This document shows, piece after piece, positions 25,872-33,986 of a DNA stretch of 64,000 nt. Both the position numbers and the translations under genes were made by a program. Position 1 is the first letter of the stretch, and every line of letters starts with the position of its first letter. Under the pieces are notes generated by a model. That model saw only the letters and a program-made list of their open reading frames with translations, did no database searches and had not been told where the DNA came from. Origin of the DNA: Chryseobacterium sp. MYb7 (GTDB taxonomy: Bacteria > Bacteroidota > Bacteroidia > Flavobacteriales > Weeksellaceae); NCBI RefSeq assembly GCF_002979455.1, contig NZ_PCOU01000001.1, positions 62,001-126,000 on the forward strand. Reading direction: 5' to 3'.

Positions 25872-28094
25872 ATGAGTTTAGAAATAGTAAATAATCCCTT
25901 ATTGGGAGAGATTCCGGCTTTTCTTCCGGAAAATAAAAACTCTCTTTCTTCGGGATCAGCTTTCCCCGCCCGGGAATCTCCATCGGAACTAAAACAAAAA
26001 ACCTCAAGACAAATTGCCAATACCTATTATGGAGGAAAACCCATTGCAGAAGGTACTGGGTTTCAAATCTATTCTGATGATCCTGTATTGGGCGGTAATA
26101 TTGAAGAAGTAATTGTCTACAAAAGCAGATTCAGCCAGACCATAGCCGGCATTAATGTTGTTCTTTTTGCCAGTAAAAACGGAGTATTTCTTTTACAGCG
26201 TTATTTGGAAGCTTTACCCAATAGCAATGAATTGATTCTTTTCCTGGAAATTGATGACCGCTATAACCAGAACACAGTAATGCGAGCTGTAGCGGGAGCT
26301 GGGCTTACAAATAAAAAAGATATGCCTTTTGCAGAGATCCTCAATTTTACGAGAGAACATGCCGTAAGCGTAACCCCAAAATCACTTAAAAACCTTATTG
26401 AAAAAGGGATTTACAGGAATAAAGTAGATTTTATAAGCTGGTTTTTGGGTCTTAAAGATGCAAGTATTGGGGAAATATTCAGTTTTTTTAAACAGCAAGC
26501 TTTAGAAGCCGCTTCAAATTTCTTTACAGAAGGAATTGCTGAGAATATTGTGAAACTAAGAATTTCAGAGAACGGATGGAATCCCAATCCGAAAGAAGGA
26601 GAATACAATCCTACCTTTATTCCGGAGGTCTTTTATAAAGAGATCAGAGATTTCTATGAACATAAAGCATCTCAGAACCCTTATGAAAATCTTGCGGGCC
26701 AGAAAAAAATCAATGCTAAAATTGTAAAATCATTATTTGAAAACATTAATGAAGTAAAAGATGATTTTAATAGTCTGCTGAGCAACGCTGAAACTTTTTT
26801 CCCTGCTTTTATCTATAAAAGGATCAACAAATCCCTGACCTTCTTTTTTAACCAGATTGACAAACTGGAGAAGTTTATTGCACATCCGCTTACCGGAATG
26901 CAGCATATTGTCTACAGAAACTATCAGATTGCCAATGCCTTTCTGTGCGGTATTTATAATAGCCTGGTTGATATTATTGCCGGAATCTTTTCCATCATCG
27001 GCTTTATCTTCAAAGCAGTCGCTGCCATGGAGAAAGTGAACGACCGGCAAGTGGAGTATGGCGAGATGTTCCTGGAACTGATGGAAGACCTGCTGGAAGG
27101 TATTCTGACTTTTGATTATGTGGAGTTCTTTAAGGAATGCATTACGTTTCAGCTAAAAACCATCGTCCGTCTGGTAAAATGGGTAGAAAAAAATCTTCCT
27201 AAGATCACACTGGAAAAAGCGGCCTATTATTACGGGTATATCATTGGGATTATCATTGATATTATTGTGGAAACACTTCTTACAAGTGGAACGGCGGCAG
27301 TAGTCAAGCTCGCCAAATCTGTAGAAAGTTTTGTCCTGAACCCTTTGGAAAAGATTACCAAAGCAATCACAACAGCAGAGAACACTCTCAACAGAATTAT
27401 AGAATTTATTCGAATGATTCTCCGGGAATTTAAAAAGGGATCAAAAGAAATTTTTTCTAAATTAGAAAAGATTTTAAATGAGGTCTTTGGTTTTGGCGAA
27501 GAGGTTGCGGATCATGGTTTGTCTCCTGCGGAGAAAACGGTGAAGGATAAGAATAAGAAGCGTGAGATAAATAAACTTAATAATGCAAAAAAAGCGCAAA
27601 TAAGGAATGATAAATTTAACTCAAAAGCAGATCCCGTTGCAGATTTATTAGGAAATGCATCAAGATCACATCCTGAAAGATTAAAAGAGATTATAGCTGA
27701 TTTAAAAAATAAAAATGTGGAGATCATTTATAGATTAGATGAAGCATTAGGATATTCCCCTGGATTAAGAGAAGGAATACCGGGACAAATTATAATTCAT
27801 GAGAATGCGTCCATCTCTGCTTGGGAGCATGAATATATACATTTTTTAAATGATGAAGAAAGAGGTTTCTTGGGTATGAAATCATTGTATGATTCAAATT
27901 ATAGGGTATTAACTGAAGTAAACGCATATACGAAAGAAGTAGAATTTGTAAAATCTTTAGGTAAAAATAATGATAGCATAATAAAACAGTTAAAGCAAAA
28001 TTTCTTCGAAGAGTTTAAATATATTATTGAAAACTTTGGAGATATAACGAATGCAGATTTAATAAATAAGATAAAAAACTTTAAAAATTTATAA
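25872..28094 (+). CDS. Polymorphic toxin carrier with C-terminal zincin-like metallopeptidase tip
   Basis: The 740-residue protein has no signal peptide. Residues 1-330 are a conserved-looking alpha/beta body. Two hydrophobic segments at about 355-385 and 465-490 could insert into membranes, with an amphipathic helical zone between. After a Lys-rich linker (about 560-585) comes a C-terminal domain of about 160 residues with HEYIH at 653-657 and Glu682 (LTEVNAY) as likely third zinc ligand, i.e. a gluzincin-type toxin tip. The tip DNA is much more AT-rich than the body (about 22% GC at 27961-28020 against 45% at 26881-26940 by direct count). A candidate immunity gene begins two bases after the stop. 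Confidence 0.75.
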   Translation: MSLEIVNNPLLGEIPAFLPENKNSLSSGSAFPARESPSELKQKTSRQIANTYYGGKPIAEGTGFQIYSDDPVLGGNIEEVIVYKSRFSQTIAGINVVLFASKNGVFLLQRYLEALPNSNELILFLEIDDRYNQNTVMRAVAGAGLTNKKDMPFAEILNFTREHAVSVTPKSLKNLIEKGIYRNKVDFISWFLGLKDASIGEIFSFFKQQALEAASNFFTEGIAENIVKLRISENGWNPNPKEGEYNPTFIPEVFYKEIRDFYEHKASQNPYENLAGQKKINAKIVKSLFENINEVKDDFNSLLSNAETFFPAFIYKRINKSLTFFFNQIDKLEKFIAHPLTGMQHIVYRNYQIANAFLCGIYNSLVDIIAGIFSIIGFIFKAVAAMEKVNDRQVEYGEMFLELMEDLLEGILTFDYVEFFKECITFQLKTIVRLVKWVEKNLPKITLEKAAYYYGYIIGIIIDIIVETLLTSGTAAVVKLAKSVESFVLNPLEKITKAITTAENTLNRIIEFIRMILREFKKGSKEIFSKLEKILNEVFGFGEEVADHGLSPAEKTVKDKNKKREINKLNNAKKAQIRNDKFNSKADPVADLLGNASRSHPERLKEIIADLKNKNVEIIYRLDEALGYSPGLREGIPGQIIIHENASISAWEHEYIHFLNDEERGFLGMKSLYDSNYRVLTEVNAYTKEVEFVKSLGKNNDSIIKQLKQNFFEEFKYIIENFGDITNADLINKIKNFKNL

Positions 28095-28096
28095 AA

Positions 28097-28465
28097 ATGG
28101 GACATATTTTACCACTCAATCTAACTGTAGAAAAAATGAGTGACATTGATTTAGAAAAGAATTTTGTAAAGAAGCCAGTTATTTTTGGTAAGCAAAATTA
28201 CTATCCCGTATTTGCAAAGAGAATAGATAAATTCAAAGATTTTCTTTTTTCAGAATTAATTGATGTTAATAATATTGATGATTTTGTGATGGGAGGTGTA
28301 ACTACTTCATGGTTGATTGCTATTGCGATATTAGATTACTCTGATAATGAATTTTATAAAGCAGAAATGGTTACATTAATTAAAGAAAATTGGGATGAAG
28401 AAAATTTTAAAAATTTCCTGAACTATATTAAAAATGAACAACCGTTCATAGAATATTTTAAATAA
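28097..28465 (+). CDS. Candidate immunity protein of the metallopeptidase toxin
   Basis: The 122-residue cytosolic, acidic protein has no recognised family. It starts two bases after the toxin stop, giving tight translational coupling. It is small and as AT-rich as the toxin tip (about 25% GC at 28141-28200). Those are the usual features of an immunity protein encoded with a polymorphic toxin tip. Its binding to the toxin is inference; the sequence shows only position, size and composition. Confidence 0.65.
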   Translation: MGHILPLNLTVEKMSDIDLEKNFVKKPVIFGKQNYYPVFAKRIDKFKDFLFSELIDVNNIDDFVMGGVTTSWLIAIAILDYSDNEFYKAEMVTLIKENWDEENFKNFLNYIKNEQPFIEYFK

Positions 28466-28521
28466 TTTCGACAGCTTTTAAAGAGGGGATGATTGTTTAT
28501 TTTAACTAACTGGAATAAATT

Positions 28522-29591
28522 ATGAAAAAAATATTAGTACTAATTATTTTACTGTCAATTAAAGGCTATTCAGCAAAAATAAATTTTAAAGACCCTAACT
28601 TTAAAAGTAAACTTTTACTTGAAAATGTAGCGAAGGATATCAATGGAAAATATATCATTATTGATCAGAATAACGATAAAGAAATAGACGAAAATGAGGG
28701 CGAAAAAATATTCTATTTAGATATTTCCAATTCAAAAATTAAAAATTTAGATGGAATTAAAAATTTCAAAAATTTAATCTATTTGAATTGTACTAATAAT
28801 TCTATTTATCAAATTGATGAGTTGAACTATTTGGAAAACCTTACTGATCTAGAAATAGAAAATAATTCCATTGAAATATTTAGTTTAAATAATAAACAGA
28901 AACTGAAATCAATAATGGCAGAGAAATCTGGTATTAAAAATGTAAAATTAGAAAATTGTCTGTCGTTGGAAATAATTTTATTTGCCAATAATCAAATTGA
29001 GAATATAGAAATTTCTTTCTCTCCTCTTTTAAAAGCAATTTCTGTTGAAATAATAAAATCAAGAAGATAGAATTAACTAATTTTCCGGTTGTACAAGATG
29101 CTTTTTTACAGAACAATGAATTGAGAGAAGTGAATGTCTCAAATTGTTACTATCTGGAATCACTAGATATTGAAAATAACAAAGTAGAAAAGATAACTTT
29201 TGAAAATAATTTTAAGCTCAAATCTATACTTGCTGCCAACAACCAATTAAGAGATTTAAATATTACAGAATTGTCAGCATTGGAAAACTTAGATTTAGAT
29301 TCAAATATGATATCTTCACTAGATGCAATAAAAAATATACGATTAAAAAATATTTATCTAAATGAAAACAAATTAAAGTTGTTGAAAATTAGCTCGGTAA
29401 ATATTGATGGAATTAGTTTTTATAATAATCCTTTGAAATCTATATGTATTGACCCAAACATAAAAAAGAAAATAATTTCCAGTTTAAAAGAAAATAACAT
29501 AAAAGATTGCAAGATTATCACTACGTGCAATTTTAAAACTGTAGAACCTAATGAAGATGAGATCTTTAGAACGACAATAAAATCTAAATAA
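28522..29591 (+). pseudogene. Leucine-rich-repeat protein split by a single-base frameshift
   Basis: The first part (28522-29070, 182 residues) has a signal peptide (about 18 residues) and LRR units such as NLIYLNCTNNSIYQIDELNYL, and ends early with IIKSRR. Reading the bases from 29049 in the next frame continues the repeats without interruption (NNKIKKIELTNFPVVQD, then LKSILAANNQLRDLNI), down to 29591. Adding one A to the run at 29047-29050 joins the two parts into an LRR protein of about 356 residues with repeats of about 21 residues. It could be a true disruption or a homopolymer sequencing error. The gene lies directly downstream of the toxin/immunity pair. Confidence 0.85.
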
Positions 29592-29650
29592 AAATATATT
29601 TGTTTGTTTATAACCCAAAAAATTACAATTGATTTTATTCATAAATAAAA

Positions 29651-29689
29651 TTAAAGCTCCGGCCGCCTTAAAGGCGGCCGGAGCTTTAA
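29651..29689. terminator. Perfect 19-bp inverted repeat, bidirectional terminator
   Basis: The 19 bases 29651-29669 are the exact reverse complement of 29671-29689, leaving one base at the centre. The GC-rich core (GCTCCGGCCGCC) stands out in an AT-rich region. It separates the converging LRR and serine-protease genes. Confidence 0.9.
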
Positions 29690-29702
29690 ACTAAAAAATA
29701 AA

Positions 29703-30713
29703 TTAAGGATGTTCATTTCTCGCTCTGATGACCAGATTTACCAAATCCGAGCCGCCACTTGCAAAATTATCACTTGGATTATGCGCGCTTTGAGTAGCCA
29801 CAGCATACGGAGAGCCGTCCCAATATCCCCAGAAAGGACCTCCGCTTTGTCCAGGCCATATATCTGCTTTATGGCTCATGCTTTCGTTATCATCAGCACT
29901 CCAGAAATCACCGTCCAGAGCAATTCCTGTCTGGTAGGTTGGTCTTTGAGTTCCTGTAAGGTCTCCCGGATATCCGGCGTGAGTCCAGTAAGCACCTCCA
30001 TCCCAGGAATCGGAGTATGATTTTGAGCCTAACCAGCCTGTGCTGTTTCCGATAGGTCTGTCTAATACAATCACTACATAATCATATTGGATCTCTGTAG
30101 AATCAATGGTAGGGCCTGCTACCTTATACTTGTAATAGGTTAATGTACCCCAAGCCGTTCCGTAAGGAGCGCTTCCGTTGTAATACATTGGTGTGAATTT
30201 CAGCCATCCTGTCGTATTATTAGGCTGCCAGTCTACAATATGAGAGCAGGTAAGAAGGTGTCTTGGTCCGATCATCACACCGCTCCCTGATCCTAAAGAA
30301 CTTTCTACTCTTCCAACACATCTCCACGGATAGGCTGTAGAATTATATACTTTTCTTTGATCTGCTCCAAAAATAGTTCTTGCATTTTCCGGAGTCAGGA
30401 AAGAATCTCTTTCAATGAATTTAGGTTTACGGTCTCTTTTAGGTTCCAGTTTTGGGTTGTATTCAAAATCAGCATGGGTAGGGTAGAAATGGTCAGTTTC
30501 CAGCGCTCTGTTTTCTGCTGTTTTTTCATCCATAGGCATTCCTATTGTTTTCATTCCTTTAGGGAACGTTCTTCCGTGAATAGTTTCCATAGCCGGAAGC
30601 TGGCTGAATAATTTTTCAATTACAGATGGTTTTTCAGTTGATTTTGCTTTAACGGTTCTAAGTCTTAAAACCTCTTCAGCGGTCATGGGGTTGTTGTTTT
30701 CAATTTTTGACAT
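29703..30713 (-). CDS. Trypsin/V8-like serine protease without signal peptide
   Basis: The 336-residue protein has an N-terminal region of about 125 residues without a signal peptide, possibly a propeptide, then a chymotrypsin-fold domain. Catalytic residues are visible: His158 in LTCSHIVDW, Asp211 in QYDYVVIVLD, Ser290 in WPGQSGGPFW. The type resembles secreted glutamyl endopeptidase-like proteases. No cleavage-site preference is stated with confidence. It lies downstream of the caspase-like gene on the same strand (73-base gap) and shares with it a conserved leader motif. Its protein partner is unknown; it may process a component of the nearby toxin-carrier locus. Confidence 0.85.
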   Translation of the reverse strand: MSKIENNNPMTAEEVLRLRTVKAKSTEKPSVIEKLFSQLPAMETIHGRTFPKGMKTIGMPMDEKTAENRALETDHFYPTHADFEYNPKLEPKRDRKPKFIERDSFLTPENARTIFGADQRKVYNSTAYPWRCVGRVESSLGSGSGVMIGPRHLLTCSHIVDWQPNNTTGWLKFTPMYYNGSAPYGTAWGTLTYYKYKVAGPTIDSTEIQYDYVVIVLDRPIGNSTGWLGSKSYSDSWDGGAYWTHAGYPGDLTGTQRPTYQTGIALDGDFWSADDNESMSHKADIWPGQSGGPFWGYWDGSPYAVATQSAHNPSDNFASGGSDLVNLVIRARNEHP

Positions 30714-30737
30714 GATTATTATTTTTAATCTAGTGTG

Positions 30738-30771
30738 TTCCTACTCTTTTAATGGCTTTTCGGATTCCGCC
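30738..30771 (-). promoter_or_regulatory. Conserved leader motif, trypsin copy
   Basis: On the plus strand the copy contains GGCTTTTCGGATTCCGCC preceded by CTACTCTTTT. The same elements (GGCTTTTCGGGTTCTGCC, CTACTCTGTT) occur at 31652-31685 before the caspase-like gene, at a similar distance from the start. GGC...GCC pairing could make a small stem. Confidence 0.6.
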
Positions 30772-30786
30772 GGTATAGTTTTATGG

Positions 30787-31632
30787 TTAAGTGAATATTT
30801 TTTGTGAAAATTCTGCAGTAATGCTTTCAGTCTGGTTAATTTGAGCAGCTCCCATCGCAGCTAAAGCAATGGCAACCTGCTTATCGAGTGTTTTTCGGAC
30901 GATATTACCATTGGTAGCACGCAATATTTTACAGAAGTGGTAAGTGAAATACCCTCGTATTTGTCCGCTGATATTTCCTTCCATAGACACCTGATTGTCT
31001 TTTGCTGCTGCCCATAACGTATGATTCATTCCGGCAACAGGGACTAATGCTTTAGTCAATACAGTTGATTTTTTTGAACTTTTAGAAGCTTCCATTTCAC
31101 TGGCATACGTCAGATAAAATTCATCTTCAAGCATTGGTGGAATATAACGGGCAGTTTCGTTGAGAAGATCTGCTTCTAATCCAAGATCCATTTTTCGGGT
31201 TCCTGTTCCGGAATAACAGCAGTCGAAAATAACTTCCATATTTACTCCGGCTTTTAGCTTGCTGAGAACGGTTTTAAAATCATCATCACGAATGACTCCG
31301 TTATTGGCATAATCGTGAGGACAAATCGCTTCGTCTAAGCCATCCAGTTCCAGATCTGTTCCGATATTGGCCACTCTGGTTCCGTGTCCGGAATAATAAA
31401 AAACAAGAGAATCTCCTTTTACGCTTGTACTGATCATGGATTTCAGATAGTTCAATATATTCGCTCTGGTGGCATTTTGATTGGTCAGGATTTTAATCTT
31501 TGCCGGACTAAAACCACAGATAACCAAGGTGTTTGCCATATCTCTCGCATCATTTACACAACCATTAAGATCCGGACCTCCATATCCGATGGGTGCATAA
31601 TCATTAATACCTACGATAAGTGCTTTTTTCAT
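30787..31632 (-). CDS. Caspase-family (metacaspase-like) cysteine protease
   Basis: The 281-residue protein carries a full p20-type domain. Its N-terminal strand ALIVGINDYAP, the catalytic His83 in YYSGHGTRV and catalytic Cys139 in FDCCYSGTG are all present, followed by a C-terminal small-subunit-like region (about 160-281). No regulatory domain, no signal peptide and no gasdermin-like gene is next to it. Prokaryotic metacaspases usually cleave after Arg/Lys; this is family knowledge, not shown here. It is followed by the serine protease gene, and both carry the same leader motif. Confidence 0.88.
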   Translation of the reverse strand: MKKALIVGINDYAPIGYGGPDLNGCVNDARDMANTLVICGFSPAKIKILTNQNATRANILNYLKSMISTSVKGDSLVFYYSGHGTRVANIGTDLELDGLDEAICPHDYANNGVIRDDDFKTVLSKLKAGVNMEVIFDCCYSGTGTRKMDLGLEADLLNETARYIPPMLEDEFYLTYASEMEASKSSKKSTVLTKALVPVAGMNHTLWAAAKDNQVSMEGNISGQIRGYFTYHFCKILRATNGNIVRKTLDKQVAIALAAMGAAQINQTESITAEFSQKIFT

Positions 31633-31651
31633 TGTATTAGTTTTAAAAATA

Positions 31652-31685
31652 TTCCCTACTCTGTTTCGGCTTTTCGGGTTCTGCC
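31652..31685 (-). promoter_or_regulatory. Conserved leader motif, caspase copy
   Basis: This is the second copy of the motif at 30738-30771. The 18-base core matches at 16 positions and the CTACTCT element is exact. It lies about 20 bases upstream of the caspase-like start codon. Confidence 0.6.
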
Positions 31686-31743
31686 TTTTGGTGTTTTCTT
31701 CTATGACAAAATTCAGTCATTCTGAAGGACAAAAACAGAGGAG

Positions 31744-31778
31744 AAAACCGTATTTTGAAAAAGGGAAAACATCTTTTT
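31744..31778. promoter_or_regulatory. Candidate palindromic operator sites AAAACCGTATTTT and GGGAAAACATCTTTTT
   Basis: AAAACCGTATTTT lies at 31744-31756 and GGGAAAACATCTTTTT at 31763-31778, upstream of the caspase-like gene. Related sites lie at 34598-34616 (GAGGGAAAACACTGTTTTT, upstream of the two-component operon) and 45340-45352 (AAAACCGTGTTTT). They may be binding sites of one regulator; the evidence is only their similarity. Confidence 0.3.
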
Positions 31779-31808
31779 GATTGTAAATGAGATGATTATG
31801 AAATTGAA

Positions 31809-31837
31809 AATCCGGCAGCTTGAAAAGCTGCCGGATT
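31809..31837 (-). terminator. Terminator of the NarL-type two-component operon
   Basis: AATCCGGCAGCTT and AAGCTGCCGGATT form a perfect 13-bp stem with a GAA loop, directly after the response-regulator gene on the minus strand. Confidence 0.85.
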
Positions 31838-31903
31838 CGTAAAAAGAATGTAAAGATATTTTTTATAGAATAATAAATGAGTTTAAAAAGTTAGAATATT
31901 CAA

Positions 31904-32548
31904 TCAGCACAGATCATGTTTCAAAGCAAAAAGAACGAGCCCCGCTCTGTTTTTTATATCCAGTTTTACAAAAACCGAATCTCTGTAGCCGTCAATGGTT
32001 TTGGGACTAAGACACATCTTATCGGCAATTTCCTTGTAGGTAAGTTCACTGCATGCCCATTTTATAAACTCTTTTTCCCTGTCTTTCAGTTCCGAAAGAA
32101 GGGAAGCATTTTTCATTTCCTCTGTTTTTACTTTCAATAATTTCTGAGCAACAAAATCAGTATAAAAACTGCCTTTCTCAAATACGGTGTCTATGGCCTG
32201 AAAGAGAATGGAAGGCTGCATATCTTTCAGCAGATAACCTTTAGCTCCTGCTTTCAGCATTCTGATGAGAATTTTTTCATCATCATCCATGGTAAGAGCA
32301 ATGACTTTTATATCAGGATAATGCTCGGTAAGCCATTCTGTTGTTTCTATGCCGTTTTTATAAGGCATATTAACATCCATCAACACTACAGCGGGCAATT
32401 CGGAAGCATTTTCTATACCTGCAATAAATTCTTCTCCATTAGGATGGTTCATAATGACCCGATATTGAGTGTTTTCTGTGATCATATTCTCCAACGCTTT
32501 GGAGATTAAAGTATGATCATCAACGATCGCTATGGGAATAGTTTTCAT
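31904..32548 (-). CDS. NarL/FixJ-family response regulator (LuxR helix-turn-helix)
   Basis: The 214-residue protein has a receiver domain with acidic pocket VDDH at 9-12, phospho-Asp58 in LMDVNMP, and a C-terminal LuxR-type helix-turn-helix (ACSELTYKEIADKMCLSPKTIDGYRDSVF, about 166-194). The ATGA overlap of its start with the histidine kinase stop shows one coupled pair. It is the last gene of the operon and is followed by a hairpin. Its neighbours on the 3' side are the caspase-like and serine-protease genes, so it is a candidate regulator of them, by position only. Confidence 0.92.
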   Translation of the reverse strand: MKTIPIAIVDDHTLISKALENMITENTQYRVIMNHPNGEEFIAGIENASELPAVVLMDVNMPYKNGIETTEWLTEHYPDIKVIALTMDDDEKILIRMLKAGAKGYLLKDMQPSILFQAIDTVFEKGSFYTDFVAQKLLKVKTEEMKNASLLSELKDREKEFIKWACSELTYKEIADKMCLSPKTIDGYRDSVFVKLDIKNRAGLVLFALKHDLC

Positions 32549-33315
32549 AATAAATTTTTGTGATAGGTTATCAAAGTTTGTGTTCCTTTATTCAGTTCTG
32601 AGTGTATAGACAGTTCAGCATGAATCAGTTTGGCTCTCAGTTCCATATTTTTCAACCCAGAGCCATCCTGAATACTGCTGGTATCAAAGCCTCTTCCGTT
32701 GTCGGAGATACTGATGTGTAATTTTTCACAGTCATCTTCCATCTGTATGGAAACGTTTTTGGCTTTGGAGTGTTTCAGAATATTGTTAATACTCTCCTGA
32801 ACGATCCTGAAAAGAATGAGACCATGTTTAGGGGAGATATCGATATCCTGCTTTTGAGTGATGAATTCTATTTTTAATAATTTCAGCTTTTGTATCCTTT
32901 GAACTTCTCTTTCTATGGATTCTGCCAATCCGAAATGAATAATCTGTTCAGTAATCAGCGTTTTTGATAAGTTTCTGATGTCCTGTATGCATTCGCCCAA
33001 CAGTTCATTCAATTCGATGAGGTCTTCTTTTTCTGAGCTTTTTAATTTGGTAATCAGTTGATTCTGACGCAGCCGGACAACAGAAAGTTTTTGCCCCAGA
33101 TCATCATGCAGTTCCTGTCCGATGTAGTTTAAGGTTTGTTCTTTCATCTCTACCTGAGAAGTTGCCAGTTCCTTTTCAAACCGGAGATCTTTTTCCTTTT
33201 GAGCTATGAGCAGTGTCGTTTTTTTCTTGATAAAGACCGCATAGATGAAGATCATTGTCAAAACAATGATGAATAGAGTAATGGTAAAGATGATGACCAA
33301 ATTATTCTCTTCCAT
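32545..33315 (-). CDS. HisKA_3 sensor histidine kinase
   Basis: The 256-residue protein has a single N-terminal membrane helix (about 8-28), a short coiled coil, and the HisKA_3 dimerisation segment with the acceptor His in YIGQELHDDLGQKLSVV near 68. The ATP-binding domain follows, with ISDNGRGFD and GSGLKNMELRAKLIHAEL. It has no periplasmic sensor, so it may sense through the adjacent membrane protein. It overlaps the response regulator by four bases. Confidence 0.92.
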   Translation of the reverse strand: MEENNLVIIFTITLFIIVLTMIFIYAVFIKKKTTLLIAQKEKDLRFEKELATSQVEMKEQTLNYIGQELHDDLGQKLSVVRLRQNQLITKLKSSEKEDLIELNELLGECIQDIRNLSKTLITEQIIHFGLAESIEREVQRIQKLKLLKIEFITQKQDIDISPKHGLILFRIVQESINNILKHSKAKNVSIQMEDDCEKLHISISDNGRGFDTSSIQDGSGLKNMELRAKLIHAELSIHSELNKGTQTLITYHKNLL

Positions 33316-33328
33316 ATCTAAGAAGCAT

Positions 33329-33973
33329 TTATCGGGTTTTTTCCTGTTTGTTTCCTAATAAACCGAATATCAGGATACTGTTGCTGATCAGATTCAGCAT
33401 AAATAAAATGAAGAAATATATACTTTCTGAAACCGTAGTTCTGAAAAACAGAATCGGAATACTTCCGATAAAAAAGATCAGCAAAGCCACTGATATCCAG
33501 AAAGGAAGATAATTATTAATTCCCAATATCTTATCCGAATTAAAAGTCTGGTACAGGAACAAAATAATAGAAAATAACAACAGGAGAATGTCCACATACA
33601 ACATGTTAAAAGAAAAATGATGAAGCAGATCATCTTCCGTGTAAAACATGAAACCAATATTAAGGACAAAAAGAATCAGAATGACAGTCTGTATCTTTTT
33701 GAGCAGCGGAACATACAGTAATTGGTTATAATACAATAAATACAGAAAAAAGACAATCATTAAAAAACCAATTACATAAAAGATGTCCGTAGGCATACTT
33801 GTCAGCCGGAAGTAGAAATAACAGAAAATATCGATCAGGGAAAACAACAGATATCCAATGATAAAAAACAAATTTTCTTTTCCTGTTTTTCTATATTTGA
33901 TGATCATTAAAACCATTACTATAATGGATATGATTATCGATATCTGTTTCCCTGTTTCAATATTCCAGTTCAT
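33329..33973 (-). CDS. Multi-pass membrane protein beside the HisKA_3 kinase, unknown
   Basis: The 214-residue protein has about seven predicted membrane helices in the order short loop, helix, helix, and so on, with no recognised catalytic residues. It sits 13 bases upstream of the kinase gene in the same minus-strand operon. It might act as a membrane sensor or accessory for that kinase, which is inference from position. It is similar in topology to 7TM sensory modules but no clear signature is visible. Confidence 0.65.
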   Translation of the reverse strand: MNWNIETGKQISIIISIIVMVLMIIKYRKTGKENLFFIIGYLLFSLIDIFCYFYFRLTSMPTDIFYVIGFLMIVFFLYLLYYNQLLYVPLLKKIQTVILILFVLNIGFMFYTEDDLLHHFSFNMLYVDILLLLFSIILFLYQTFNSDKILGINNYLPFWISVALLIFFIGSIPILFFRTTVSESIYFFILFMLNLISNSILIFGLLGNKQEKTR

Positions 33974-33986
33974 AATTTTGTGTTTT

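Noticed and set aside
20134..28465. Complete contractile injection system or T6SS
   Set aside because: No sheath, tube, spike, baseplate or AAA disassembly ATPase is recognisable in the window, so only a toxin-carrier locus of unknown delivery is claimed.
30787..33973. Protease-gasdermin defence unit
   Set aside because: No gasdermin-like protein lies beside the metacaspase; the membrane protein at 33329 belongs to the two-component operon and has many helices.
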